DNA of 64,000 nucleotides from Cytophagales bacterium (GCA_022360015.1 JAKSDQ010000117.1:1-64000), one strand, 5' to 3'. Counted from the first letter of the stretch, positions 42,181 through 51,631 are shown. Notes: generated by a model from the sequence alone, not told the origin. Numbers and translations are program-made.

Positions 42181-43353
42181 ATGAAAAAACACAAAACCAT
42201 TAAAATAGTCATAGCGCTTCTGCTTTTTTGTAAAGTTATACAAGCAAACGCCCAGCAGGGCATGTTATGCCAGGGCCATCACTGGACTGAGGATGAAGCA
42301 AATTTGATGATGAAAAAGTTCGGTGAACAATGGGATGACTTAGAATCCTGGGAACAACGTGCTGACCGTATCCGGAAAGGTATTATCGAAGGTATGAAAC
42401 TGGATCAAATGCCAGTCATCGAGGGTAATTTTAAACCTGTTATCAACAATACCAGAACGCTCAACGGCTACATTGTAGAAAACATTGCGATTGAGAGTTT
42501 TCCGGGCTTTTATATCACCGGCAATTTATACCGGCCTATCGAAACCCGGGAAAAACATGCAGCCATTTTATCTCCGCATGGGCATTTGAAAAATAAGCGC
42601 CTGCGTGAGGATGTGCAATCCCGCTGCGCAGTACTGGCCAAAATGGGGTCCGTGGTATTTGCCTATGATATGGTGGGATATGGTGAGTCACTCCAGGTGA
42701 CCCATCGCATGCCTATAGCCCTGCTGCTTCAGACCTGGAACAGCCGGCGGGTGCTTGAGTACCTGCTGTCAAGATCAGATGTGGATGCAAACAGGATCGG
42801 CATGACCGGTGGATCGGGAGGTGGGACACAAACATTTGTTCTGACTGCTATCGATGACAGAATAAAGGTTGCTGTGCCGGTAGTGCAGGTATCGGCCCAT
42901 TTCTTTGGCGGTTGTGTTTGTGAGAGTGGCATGCCCATTCACAAGAGCAAAGACCACCAGACAAACAATGTAGAAATTGCTGCGCTTTGCGCACCAAGAC
43001 CTTTGCTGTTAATATCCAATGGCGGGGACTGGACCAGAAATACGCCAAGCATAGAGTATCCGTATGTTCAAAAAGTATACGCCTTGTACGACGCCGAGCA
43101 TAGGGCTGAAAATGTACATTTGCCGGCTGAGAAGCATAACTATGGTTACTCCAAACGCGCCGCCGCGTACATGTTTCTGGCACATCACCTGAAGCTGGAT
43201 ATCAACCGGGTGCCATTTGACAGGGGCGTTAAAGAGGATTTTGTCACAATATTACCGGCAGAAGATTTAAAAGTTTTCAATGCAGAAAACCCGGTTCCTG
43301 ATAACGCACTCAAGGGAGATGACACCGTTATGAATTATCTGAAGTTAAATTGA
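42181..43353 (+). CDS. Secreted alpha/beta hydrolase, acetyl-xylan-esterase-like
   Basis: A 390-residue protein with a signal peptide (MKKHKTIKIVIALLLFCKVIQANA). The hydrolase core shows HAAILSPHGHLKNK (oxyanion region), FAYDMVGYGES, the nucleophile elbow RIGMTGGSGGGTQTF with Ser near 205, the Asp region LLLISNGGDWTRN and a His in PAEKHNYGYSKR. The pattern is close to acetyl xylan esterases and dienelactone-hydrolase-like enzymes. The natural substrate is unknown, possibly an acylated sugar or peptide in the periplasm. The next gene, a secreted aminopeptidase, starts 55 bases downstream. Confidence 0.82.
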   Translation: MKKHKTIKIVIALLLFCKVIQANAQQGMLCQGHHWTEDEANLMMKKFGEQWDDLESWEQRADRIRKGIIEGMKLDQMPVIEGNFKPVINNTRTLNGYIVENIAIESFPGFYITGNLYRPIETREKHAAILSPHGHLKNKRLREDVQSRCAVLAKMGSVVFAYDMVGYGESLQVTHRMPIALLLQTWNSRRVLEYLLSRSDVDANRIGMTGGSGGGTQTFVLTAIDDRIKVAVPVVQVSAHFFGGCVCESGMPIHKSKDHQTNNVEIAALCAPRPLLLISNGGDWTRNTPSIEYPYVQKVYALYDAEHRAENVHLPAEKHNYGYSKRAAAYMFLAHHLKLDINRVPFDRGVKEDFVTILPAEDLKVFNAENPVPDNALKGDDTVMNYLKLN

Positions 43354-43408
43354 CAACTATTTTCCTTTTTCATTCCTAATTGCCTACTTTTATTACATAT
43401 ATCCGGAT

Positions 43409-44899
43409 ATGAAAGTACTGACTTCGATATTAACCCTTTTTTTCGCCTTGATAATTTCCGTATTATGTGTTGGTCAGACTGCGGACAGGCCCACAGATTA
43501 TTTGCCGAGTGACTTTCACAAAGAGCGGAGGCAGGCTTTGCGGGATGAAATGCCAGAAAATTCTGTGGCTGTCTTCTTTTCAAATCCTATCCGCAATCGT
43601 TCTAACGACGTAAATTTCGTATACCACCAGGACCCTGATTTCTACTATTTGACCGGTCACAGGGAGCCCCATTCAGTATTGTTGATTTTCAAAGAGGAAC
43701 AAAATTTAATAAAGACTACACTTAACGAGATCCTATTTGTCAGGGCCCATCATGCCTTGAAAGAGCTTTACGACGGTGCCCGGCTGGGTAAGGAAGGGGC
43801 TATGGAAAGGTTGGGATTTCAAATTGCACTGGAAGGACCGGATTTCAAAAAATTCCCCATTGATTTTTCCCGGTTTGACAAAGTTTTGTTTTACGACTTT
43901 AAAAATGATGTACGCCAAACAAAGGAGAAAGCCGATCTTTATGACCTGATCGAGGTTTTCAAAGAAAAAATAAACTATCCGGATCAATCACCCGTGCTGA
44001 AAATTGAGCCAAAAAAGAATAACCTCGATGTTACATCACTCAATATGATCATGAGCAGGTTGAGAGGCATTAAAAAACCCGAAGAGCTGACTTTGCTGCG
44101 AAGAGCGGTGAACATTTCGGCCATTGGGCAAAGGGAGGTCATGAAAGCCATGCGACCGGGCATGTCCGAAGCAGAAATTCAGAGTTTGCATGAATATGTC
44201 TACAAAATCTATCAGGCTGAGTATGAAGGATATCCAAGTATTGTAGGCGCCGGTCATAACGGCTGTGTCTTACATTACATTGACAATTACAAACCCTCGG
44301 TAGAAAACGGAGAACTGATACTTATGGATCTGGGCGCAGAGTATCACGGCTATACGGCCGACGTAACCAGGACGATCCCGGTTAACGGGAAATTCACAAA
44401 GGAGCAAAAAACGATATATGATCTTGTGTACAAGGCACAGGAGGCCGCTATCGAAATTTGCAGGGAAGGTACCCCTTTTAAAAAGTTATATGCTGCCACA
44501 GCTATGGTGATTAATGAAGGATTGGTTGAGCTTGGGCTTTATAAAAGTACAGACAGCACCGATATCATCAACCCGGAAACCGGGAGGAATCGGTACTATC
44601 CACACGGTTGCTGCCATCATATAGGGCTTGACGTCCACGATAAGGGAGAGTACGATATATTGAAAGCAAACATGGTCATCACGATAGAGCCAGGAATATA
44701 CATTCCCGAAGGCAGCCCCGCAGACAAGAAATGGTGGAATATTCCGGTAAGGATAGAAGATGACTTTTTGGTCACCGAAGAGGGGTGTGAATTGCTTTCG
44801 GACATGGCACCAAGAAAAAGTGATGAAATTGAGGCCCTGATGGATGCACCCAGCCCCTTCGATGCTATAGAAATGCCGGATATTGACAACAATAAATAA
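43409..44899 (+). CDS. Secreted Xaa-Pro aminopeptidase (aminopeptidase P)
   Basis: A 496-residue metallopeptidase with a signal peptide (MKVLTSILTLFFALIISVLCVG). An N-terminal aminopeptidase P domain (RNRSNDVNFVYHQDPDFYYLTG) precedes the pita-bread catalytic domain. Metal-ligand motifs are LMDLGAEYHGYTADVTRT (two Asp), HGCCHHIGLDVHD (His), VITIEPGIYIPEG (Glu) and VRIEDDFLV (Glu). It would release N-terminal residues before proline from peptides outside the cytoplasm. It probably shares a transcript with the upstream hydrolase. Confidence 0.93.
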   Translation: MKVLTSILTLFFALIISVLCVGQTADRPTDYLPSDFHKERRQALRDEMPENSVAVFFSNPIRNRSNDVNFVYHQDPDFYYLTGHREPHSVLLIFKEEQNLIKTTLNEILFVRAHHALKELYDGARLGKEGAMERLGFQIALEGPDFKKFPIDFSRFDKVLFYDFKNDVRQTKEKADLYDLIEVFKEKINYPDQSPVLKIEPKKNNLDVTSLNMIMSRLRGIKKPEELTLLRRAVNISAIGQREVMKAMRPGMSEAEIQSLHEYVYKIYQAEYEGYPSIVGAGHNGCVLHYIDNYKPSVENGELILMDLGAEYHGYTADVTRTIPVNGKFTKEQKTIYDLVYKAQEAAIEICREGTPFKKLYAATAMVINEGLVELGLYKSTDSTDIINPETGRNRYYPHGCCHHIGLDVHDKGEYDILKANMVITIEPGIYIPEGSPADKKWWNIPVRIEDDFLVTEEGCELLSDMAPRKSDEIEALMDAPSPFDAIEMPDIDNNK

Positions 44900-44900
44900 A

Positions 44901-45334
44901 ATGCCAAAAGAAGAAGATCTACTGGAAGAAATCGGGCGGTTGAGTACAGTTGGAAAAAGCGAACAAAAGGATCAAAACCGCTAAATATGGTATTGTGTGG
45001 ATGGATATACCAGAAGCTTTTGAAGAAAACGGGGAAACCCGGATACCTGTTTTAAGTGAAATAAAAGAAAATACCATCAAAAATGACGATGGCCAACCTA
45101 CTCATCTGCTGATAGTAGGCGACAGTTATTGTCTTTACAAATGATCTGGCATGTATAAAGCTGGTTTCGAAGCGACTGGAAAAGCTTAAAAAACCGGTTT
45201 CACTCTATCTTTATAGTTACCCAAAAGATAACAAACCTCCAGCATACTTTAAACATATCCCTAACCTTTCTATCAAAACCATTCCTGATTCCATGCTTGA
45301 GCTTTACCAAAAGATCTATGAGGCCGATCAATGA
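44901..45334 (+). pseudogene. Degenerate coding region of unknown family
   Basis: Three frames carry protein-like text that does not join. The first, 44901-44984, reads MPKEEDLLEEIGRLSTVGKS and ends early. The second, 44950-45144, has KYGIVWMDIPEAFEENGET and THLLIVGDS. The third, 45119-45334, has LKKPVSLYLYSYPKDNK and IPNLSIKTIPDSMLELYQK. The smooth composition of each piece suggests one gene broken by frameshifts, or two old genes. The family is not recognised. It lies between the aminopeptidase and the phosphotriesterase-like gene. Confidence 0.35.
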
Positions 45335-45413
45335 AGTTTATTTTCAAATAATTCAATATTTTTAAATAAATAAGCAGACCCACAATGCTTGGTTCAATAA
45401 AAACCCACAGCCT

Positions 45414-46436
45414 ATGTATTCAAAACCCTTGAAACCGGTATTAATTTATTGCCTCACCGCTTTGCTTACAACCCAATGCGCCACCAAAAGTAATGACAGC
45501 ATTATTATGTCGGTTAACGGCCCTGTCTCTGTGGAGGAAATGGGTGAATCGCTGATTCATGAACACGTTCTGGTTGATTTCATAGGGGCTGATCAGATTA
45601 GTGAAAAAAGGTGGGACAAGGCGGAGGTAATCAAAGTAGTATTGCCTTATTTGAAAGAAATCAAAATGTTAGGTGGCAAAACTTTCATTGAGTGCACACC
45701 GAATTATCTTGGCCGTGACCCGGTTTTGTTAAAGGCCTTGTCCGATTCCACAGGCCTGAATATTATCACCAATACCGGTTACTACGGCGCACGCAACAAC
45801 AAATTTCTTCCGGCGCATGCTTTTACAGAAACGGCCGATCAATTGGCCGCCAGGTGGATTGGGGAGTGGGAGTCTGGCATAAATGGCACGAATATCAGGC
45901 CTGGTTTCATAAAAATAGGCGTGGATAGAGGCAATCTATCCAAAATTCATCAAAAACTAGTCACCGCCGCGGCCAGGACCCACCTGCAAACAGGGCTAAC
46001 CATTGCCTCACATACGGGCACGGCTGTTCCCGCATTGGAAGAAATAGAATTACTTAAAAGAGAGGGAGTGGCTCCGGATGCCTTCATCTGGGTTCATGCA
46101 CAGGCGGAAAAGGACCTGGAAAACCATATCAAGGCCGCTAAAGAGGGGGCGTGGATAAGTTTGGATGGACTGAATGATAACAATCCGGATCATTACCTGC
46201 AAATGTTAAAAAATTTAAAAACCTATGGACTACTAAGCAACGCCTTAATATCACATGATGCAGGGTGGTATAGCCCTGGCGAGGTGAATGGTGGTAAATT
46301 CAGGGCTTATACGTCACTTTTTAAAATCTTACTGCCACGTTTAAAAGAAGCGGGTTTTTCAGATAAGGAAATCCGTCAGTTACTGGTAGACAACCCACAG
46401 CGTGCTTTTGAAATAAACATCCGGAAAATTCATTGA
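45414..46436 (+). CDS. Phosphotriesterase-like metal-dependent hydrolase lipoprotein
   Basis: A 340-residue TIM-barrel hydrolase of the phosphotriesterase/lactonase family. It starts with a lipoprotein signal (LIYCLTALLTTQC). The metal site is visible: the HxH in LIHEHVLVDF, the carbamylated Lys in FIKIGVDRG, His in TIASHTGTA, His in WVHAQAE and the Asp in LISHDAGWYSP. Relatives act on lactones or phosphoesters, and the substrate here is unknown. ATG at 45414 was chosen because it gives a complete signal peptide. It ends 22 bases before the convergent OpuC-type gene. Confidence 0.88.
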   Translation: MYSKPLKPVLIYCLTALLTTQCATKSNDSIIMSVNGPVSVEEMGESLIHEHVLVDFIGADQISEKRWDKAEVIKVVLPYLKEIKMLGGKTFIECTPNYLGRDPVLLKALSDSTGLNIITNTGYYGARNNKFLPAHAFTETADQLAARWIGEWESGINGTNIRPGFIKIGVDRGNLSKIHQKLVTAAARTHLQTGLTIASHTGTAVPALEEIELLKREGVAPDAFIWVHAQAEKDLENHIKAAKEGAWISLDGLNDNNPDHYLQMLKNLKTYGLLSNALISHDAGWYSPGEVNGGKFRAYTSLFKILLPRLKEAGFSDKEIRQLLVDNPQRAFEINIRKIH

Positions 46437-46458
46437 TTTTTCACGGAATCATCACAGG

Positions 46459-48021
46459 TCAATCATTAAGGGATTTTATGTAAGTACTGAGGTCTGTAAT
46501 ACTTTGAATGCCATGTTCATTCGCATATTCTTCCCGCATCAACAGGGCATGGGTATTATTGAAACCCAGCGGTGCCAGCCATTCAAAATCATGATCTTCA
46601 CGGGATTTCTTTTTCACATAGTGGTAAACCTTGTCTTTGTCATCGATCAGGCTGTCCAGGACATTTTGGGGTGGTTTGATAAGCAACAGCAATCCGGTGC
46701 CGGAATATTCGGGATACAGGTCAATATCGCCACCAGCCAGGGCATCCAGGTTTAGTTTTGTACCACCAAACCCAAGTTTGAGCGAAACCGTCAGGTCACT
46801 GTAGTTTTCTACAAGTATGGCAAACATTTGTGCCAGAATATAGCTTTCCGTAAAATTTTTTGATCCTATGGCAATATCCGCTTCCCCGGTCCTGTCTACT
46901 TGCGTTTTTAACCCCATCGACGCCAAAAAATCTTTTGCCACAGCTTTTGGCTCCCTTTTGTTTTCATCCACTTCATAATTCATCTGTGCCATTTCAGTAT
47001 CTGATATTTTATTGGCCAGCAGATCAAATACCCCTTTTAACTCAGGGTACCTGCGCAATGTGGCACCGCGAACAATCGGTGCGGCAAAGTATGGAGGAAA
47101 GTAGTTTTTATCATCCGTGAGGATTTTCAGGTTATAGGCCCTGATCCTCCCATCCGTCGTGTAGCCACCCACAATATCCACTTCCTCGTTCTTCACAGCC
47201 TGGTACATTAAACCGGCATCCAGTTCTGTGGTTTCCAGATCCAGGTCATAAGCTTTCTTCAACCCTATAAATCCATCCTCCCGGTAGATAAATTCAGAAG
47301 GGAACCCTGCTTTGAGTACATTTTTAGAACGGCTGCCCCATGTGACAAAAACAATCACCAATAAAAAAAGCACACTAAACCCAATAAGCATAGGCCTGAT
47401 CAGCACCTGAACCCTTTCCTGAATTTTTGCTAAAACAAAATCGAAAAATAACGCCAGCAATGCGGCTGGAATAGCCCCGGCAAATATCATGTTTACGTTG
47501 TTCAGTGCAATACCCCTGAATATGAATTCCCCTAAACCACCGGCTGCGATTAATGCGCACAGTGTGGCTACCCCTACATTGATAACAAACGCCGTTCTGA
47601 TTCCGGCAAATATGATGGGGGTAGCCAGCGGAATTTCCACTTTTCTCAATAATTGCAAATCTGTCATGCCCATACCGATAGCAGCCTCCTTGATGGCCGG
47701 ATCCACTTTAAGAATGCCTGTATACGTATTTCTTACAATAGGTAGCAGCGCATAAAGAAAAAGTGCAATAATAGCCGGCACTACACCAATACCAAAAACC
47801 GGGATCATGAAACCGAGTAAAGCCAGGCTTGGAACAGTTTGAAATATACCCACCAAACCAATTATCGGAGCAGATAGTTTTTCGGCCCGGGTCAGGATCA
47901 CGCCCAGCAATATACCCAGCAACGTGGCAATAATCATCGCCACGAGTGTTATCCATAAATGTTCAATCGTTTGTTCCCAGATTTCACCCAGGTTATCAAT
48001 CATAAATTTGAGAACACCCAT
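46459..48021 (-). CDS. Glycine-betaine/choline-type ABC permease fused to a circularly permuted binding domain
   Basis: A 520-residue fusion. Residues 1-200 are an OpuCB-like permease with the EAA-type loop EAAIGMGMTDLQLLRKVEIPLA, and a further membrane segment lies at 208-228. The substrate-binding part begins with what is normally the second lobe (237-371: FPSEFIYREDGFIGL, YTTDGRIRAY, YFPPYFAAPIVRG and MAQMNYEVDEN). It ends with the normally first lobe (382-520: IAIGSKNFTESYILAQ, IDLYPEYSGTGLLLL and LGFNNTHALLM). The order is swapped relative to OpuCC and EgtUC. Both lobes are complete, so transport of a betaine, choline or ergothioneine-like solute is plausible. The ATPase gene lies 11 bases upstream. 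Confidence 0.9.
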   Translation of the reverse strand: MGVLKFMIDNLGEIWEQTIEHLWITLVAMIIATLLGILLGVILTRAEKLSAPIIGLVGIFQTVPSLALLGFMIPVFGIGVVPAIIALFLYALLPIVRNTYTGILKVDPAIKEAAIGMGMTDLQLLRKVEIPLATPIIFAGIRTAFVINVGVATLCALIAAGGLGEFIFRGIALNNVNMIFAGAIPAALLALFFDFVLAKIQERVQVLIRPMLIGFSVLFLLVIVFVTWGSRSKNVLKAGFPSEFIYREDGFIGLKKAYDLDLETTELDAGLMYQAVKNEEVDIVGGYTTDGRIRAYNLKILTDDKNYFPPYFAAPIVRGATLRRYPELKGVFDLLANKISDTEMAQMNYEVDENKREPKAVAKDFLASMGLKTQVDRTGEADIAIGSKNFTESYILAQMFAILVENYSDLTVSLKLGFGGTKLNLDALAGGDIDLYPEYSGTGLLLLIKPPQNVLDSLIDDKDKVYHYVKKKSREDHDFEWLAPLGFNNTHALLMREEYANEHGIQSITDLSTYIKSLND

Positions 48022-48032
48022 TTATTAAGTCA

Positions 48033-49013
48033 TCAATTGGCTTTATTAATCAGTTTTTCTTTTACTTTATTGAAAGCTACCCATAGTTTGTCTTTTCTGG
48101 TAAAATGCATGTTTTGCCGTTTTTCATTAAAAATAGCAATCTGGAAAGCATCGTTTTTATTGGCTTCAAGCCTTTCCATAGTATCCAGAAAGCTGGTTTC
48201 TTCATTGAAAATAATCTTTTCACCTAAGCCGGAGTCAAAAGGTTCTATCTCAGGCAACAAATCCTTTAACGTCAGTACCTTCATTTCAAGTTGGAAACGC
48301 TGTGTTTTAAAATAATCCCACACAAACTCGTTGGCCGGTTCAAAGATAAGCGCCAGGGGTGTACCGATCTGCTGAATTTTCCCCTCATGCATCAGACATA
48401 TTCTATCTCCCAGTTCTATAGCTTCGAAGATATCATGGGTGACCAGTACCATGGTTTTATCCAGCAGGGTTTCCAACTCCTTGAACTCAGTTTGAATTTG
48501 CCTTCGCGTAATTGGGTCAAGTGCCCCGAAAGGTTCATCCAGTAAAACTATAGGAGGATCGGCTGCCAAGGCCCTGGCAAGGCCCACCCGCTGCTTCTGA
48601 CCACCACTCAACTCAGAGGGATATCGTTCCGCCATCTCCTGTGGCAATCCCATCAGTTGAAGAAGGGATGCGATACGTTCACTTATCCGGTTATCTTCCC
48701 AGTTTAACAGCACCGGCACAGTGGCTATGTTTTCGGCTACTGTATAATGTGGGAACAATCCGATGTTTTGAATAACATACCCGATCCGCAATCTAAGCTT
48801 TTCAGGGGGTTCAGCCATGATATCCTCTCCGTCTATATGGATACTTCCCGCCGTAGGCGGCACAAGCCGGTTAAGCATTTTCAGGGTAGTTGTTTTACCG
48901 GAACCACTGGTGCCTAACAAAACAAGGGTTTCGCCTTTCTTCACCTCAAAAGAGACATGATCAACTACATTTTTATCGTTATAGACCTTGCTGATTTCGT
49001 GGACAGCGATCAT
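48033..49013 (-). CDS. ABC transporter ATPase, OpuCA/ProV type
   Basis: A 326-residue ATP-binding subunit. Walker A is LLGTSGSGKTTTLKMLNRL, the signature is LSGGQKQRVGLARALAADP, and Walker B is IVLLDEPFGALDP with an H-loop VLVTHD. This close spacing and sequence match quaternary-amine transporter ATPases. The C-terminal ~90 residues (235-326) do not form recognisable paired CBS domains, which sense ionic strength in OpuA. It is the first gene of the transporter operon, 11 bases before the permease/binding-protein fusion. It may import an osmoprotectant. Confidence 0.92.
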   Translation of the reverse strand: MIAVHEISKVYNDKNVVDHVSFEVKKGETLVLLGTSGSGKTTTLKMLNRLVPPTAGSIHIDGEDIMAEPPEKLRLRIGYVIQNIGLFPHYTVAENIATVPVLLNWEDNRISERIASLLQLMGLPQEMAERYPSELSGGQKQRVGLARALAADPPIVLLDEPFGALDPITRRQIQTEFKELETLLDKTMVLVTHDIFEAIELGDRICLMHEGKIQQIGTPLALIFEPANEFVWDYFKTQRFQLEMKVLTLKDLLPEIEPFDSGLGEKIIFNEETSFLDTMERLEANKNDAFQIAIFNEKRQNMHFTRKDKLWVAFNKVKEKLINKAN

Positions 49014-49087
49014 ACTTTTTTCTTTAAACTTAATAAATATATGGCATAAGCCAAGATTTCAACTGCAACAAGTTTGGGTGTCGGTTT

Positions 49088-49205
49088 GGGTATTTTGGGG
49101 GAAAGGGGACACTAGGGGGTGATGGAAAATGGAATGGGGGAATAGTGAATTGGTGGAATGGTGGAGTGATGAAGTGGTCAATTGGTCGAATAATGGAGAA
49201 TGGGA
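49088..49205 (+). repeat. G-rich degenerate repeat with G-quadruplex motif
   Basis: The plus strand has GGG at 49088, GGGGG at 49097, GGGG at 49105 and GGGGG at 49115, with loops of 6, 3 and 6 bases, matching a G3+N1-7 quadruplex motif. A purine-rich tract of TGG-type units with hardly any C follows to 49205. It fills the gap between the transporter ATPase and the LysE-like gene. In this direction the G-rich strand is the template strand for the transporter operon. Confidence 0.5.
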
Positions 49206-49214
49206 TGCAAAGGG

Positions 49215-49859
49215 TTAAAACAGGTTTTCAAATCCTATATTGTAGGCAAAATGGAAAAGTTTTATGGAGAAAATCAAAAAGGCAATACCTACTACAGAGT
49301 TCATGATCCTTATAAACCTGGTTGTGATAACAGGGCTTAATTTATCAGAGAGGTAGGCTTTCAGGTTATCGGTGATAAAAACGGTCAGGATAATCGTACC
49401 GAAAAAGAATAACAATCCTTGTTGCTTAAACTGGTAGTTGACAGTAGCCACGCTTACAATACCCAGCCAAAAAATTAAAACCGAGGGGTTTAAACCGTTA
49501 ATAACCATTCCCTTCAACATTTGCCTGATAAAACCGGATGACTTATTGTTGCCATTACGCGGCGGTCTTTTTGTCGTCGATTTGAGCAAGCTCAAAAGTC
49601 CCAAAGCCAGCATAATACATCCTCCGATGATACCCAGCCACAATTGAAACCTCTGATCTTTGGCAAATTGTGCGATGCCAAAATAACAGATCGTAATATA
49701 GAATGCATCGCTGATCGAAATACCGATGGTCATGTGAAAGGCGGCCTTATAACCTTTTTCAAGGCTATTTTGCAACAAGGCAAAAAACACCGGACCAATC
49801 ATAATGGTCAAAATCATTCCTGCTGCCAGCCCCTTGGTAATGGCTTCAAATGTTCCCAT
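49215..49859 (-). CDS. LysE-family amino acid exporter-like protein
   Basis: A 214-residue membrane protein with six hydrophobic segments. The N-terminal motif GMILTIMIGPVFFALLQNSLEKG (read in parts) and IGISISDAFYITICYFG match the LysE/RhtB superfamily, with the GLNPSVLIFWLGIVS segment of the second repeat. The substrate is probably a small amino acid or related metabolite and direction is export by family. The gap to the GH3 gene upstream is 51 bases, on the same strand, so they may be co-transcribed. Confidence 0.87.
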   Translation of the reverse strand: MGTFEAITKGLAAGMILTIMIGPVFFALLQNSLEKGYKAAFHMTIGISISDAFYITICYFGIAQFAKDQRFQLWLGIIGGCIMLALGLLSLLKSTTKRPPRNGNNKSSGFIRQMLKGMVINGLNPSVLIFWLGIVSVATVNYQFKQQGLLFFFGTIILTVFITDNLKAYLSDKLSPVITTRFIRIMNSVVGIAFLIFSIKLFHFAYNIGFENLF

Positions 49860-49910
49860 ACATTGCCTTTGGTTCCTCCATGAAGCATCTCCCGATGGAA
49901 ATAAAAAGCG

Positions 49911-51470
49911 TTACTTCAGGTCCATAGATGTCTCACTTTCTAAAAATGCCTTCCATTTTTCCAATTGAATTTTTTTAAGCACCCTTGGAAATTTGTTTTG
50001 TCCTCCCTCTTTGCCTTGAAGTTTAAGCCAATTGTAAAACATCTTAGGCGACAGCACATCCACAAAAATCTCTTTTAAGGCAGCACTCCGCTCCACACGG
50101 TAATCATCATTGAGTATTTTCAAATGATGGTCGATCCTTTCCTTCAGTTGAATGGCACTGACTTCATCATCGGTACCGATATACCAATGATGTGCGAATA
50201 ACGTGTCATACGGTATTCCTGTGACAGAGAATTCCTTGATATTAATGTTTAACTCATCAGCCACTAACTCTATGGCCCTGTTCATGTTTTCTACCGACAA
50301 GTGTTCACCACATAAACTCAAAAAATGTTTGGTCCTGCCTGTGATGACGATTTCGCAATCTTCCACTGAGACAAATTTGATGACATCCCCGATCAAATAG
50401 CGCCATGTGCCGGCACAGGTAGATAACAGCAAGGCATACTCCTTACCCGCTTCTACCTGATCGATCATTAAGGTTTGCGGTTTGTCAATGAGCTCTCCGT
50501 CACAGTCGAAATTCTCTTCATTAAAGGGGATGAACTCGTAAAAAATGTCATTATTCAGCACCAACCTCATGGAATTCGTGTCGGGGAATGCCTGAAAGGC
50601 GATAAAACCCTCTGACGCCAGGTATGTTTCTATATATTTCAGAGGCCTGGCAAACAGTTTTTCGAAGCCCTTTTTGTAAGGATGGAAAGATACACCCCCA
50701 TGGACGTAAATCATTAAATTGGGCCATATATCATGGATAGTATTTACCCCATAGAAATCGATAATCTTTTCCAATAAAATTTGAATCCAGGCCGGAACCC
50801 CCACAATAACACCGATATCCCAATCCTTGGCGTTGATGGTGATTTCATCCAGTTTAGCATTCCAGTCAGTATTTTGCGAAATCTTTTTTCCCGGTTTATA
50901 AAAATGCTGAAACCAAAAGGGCAGTTGGCTGGCAGTAATACCACTCAGGTCTCCCTCGAAATAGGTGCCGTTGAAATTCAAATGTGTACTTCCTCCAAGC
51001 ATTAAAATGCCCGAATTGAACAATCTGTCGGGGAGATCATATTTGGAAAGGGTTAGAATTTGCCTGATACTGGTTTTTCTAACCGCTTTTATCATGTCCT
51101 TGGTAATTGGAATATATTTGGACGAGGCCTCCGAAGTGCCCGAGCTGAGGGCAAAATATTTTACTCTTCCCGGCCAGCAAACATTAAATTTTCCGGCCCT
51201 GTTTTTGTACCACCACTCATTGTAAATTTTGTTGTAATTATATACCGGAATGTTCTCTTTAAACTTCTTATAAAAACTGTACCTTCTATAGCTTTTAAAT
51301 TCGTTCAGCACCTCCCAGAAGCAATATTTTCTTCCGAATTCAGTTAGGTTGGCGGTAATTAACAGCTTTTTAAGTTCCAGTTTTTGAAGCTCAAAGGGGG
51401 AAGAGTACTCCTGGTCTAAACTTTCCCTGATTCTGATACCTTTTTTCAGTAAAGTAGCTAAAAGCGGCAT
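49911..51470 (-). CDS. GH3-family acyl-adenylating enzyme
   Basis: A 519-residue protein of the GH3 superfamily, named after plant enzymes that join hormones such as auxin or jasmonate to amino acids. Motifs are YFALSSGTSEASSKYIPIT (motif 1 of the ANL fold), YIETYLASEGFIAFQ and YRLGD-like WRYLIGDVIKFVSVEDCEIVITGR. Bacterial members are widespread in Bacteroidota but their substrates are largely unknown. Acid activation by ATP followed by transfer to an amine is the family chemistry. The enzyme is probably cytoplasmic. It is divergent from yggS. Confidence 0.88.
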   Translation of the reverse strand: MPLLATLLKKGIRIRESLDQEYSSPFELQKLELKKLLITANLTEFGRKYCFWEVLNEFKSYRRYSFYKKFKENIPVYNYNKIYNEWWYKNRAGKFNVCWPGRVKYFALSSGTSEASSKYIPITKDMIKAVRKTSIRQILTLSKYDLPDRLFNSGILMLGGSTHLNFNGTYFEGDLSGITASQLPFWFQHFYKPGKKISQNTDWNAKLDEITINAKDWDIGVIVGVPAWIQILLEKIIDFYGVNTIHDIWPNLMIYVHGGVSFHPYKKGFEKLFARPLKYIETYLASEGFIAFQAFPDTNSMRLVLNNDIFYEFIPFNEENFDCDGELIDKPQTLMIDQVEAGKEYALLLSTCAGTWRYLIGDVIKFVSVEDCEIVITGRTKHFLSLCGEHLSVENMNRAIELVADELNINIKEFSVTGIPYDTLFAHHWYIGTDDEVSAIQLKERIDHHLKILNDDYRVERSAALKEIFVDVLSPKMFYNWLKLQGKEGGQNKFPRVLKKIQLEKWKAFLESETSMDLK

Positions 51471-51541
51471 ATACTTTCTATTCCCTGAATTAAATGTGGT
51501 CTAATGTCCATACTCAAAAAATGTCCATCCCCGGAATTATC

Positions 51542-51603
51542 GATAACCATGGATAAATTGTCCCCTGAATTTAATTTATTTGCCATAATAAATCATGGTT
51601 ATC
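51542..51603. repeat. 10-bp inverted repeat between divergent GH3 and yggS genes
   Basis: GATAACCATG at 51542-51551 is the exact reverse complement of CATGGTTATC at 51594-51603, with a 42-base spacer. It lies in the shared promoter region of the two genes and could be a pair of half sites for one regulator. Confidence 0.35.
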
Positions 51604-51631
51604 TATTATAAAGTTAATCAATATTTATAAA

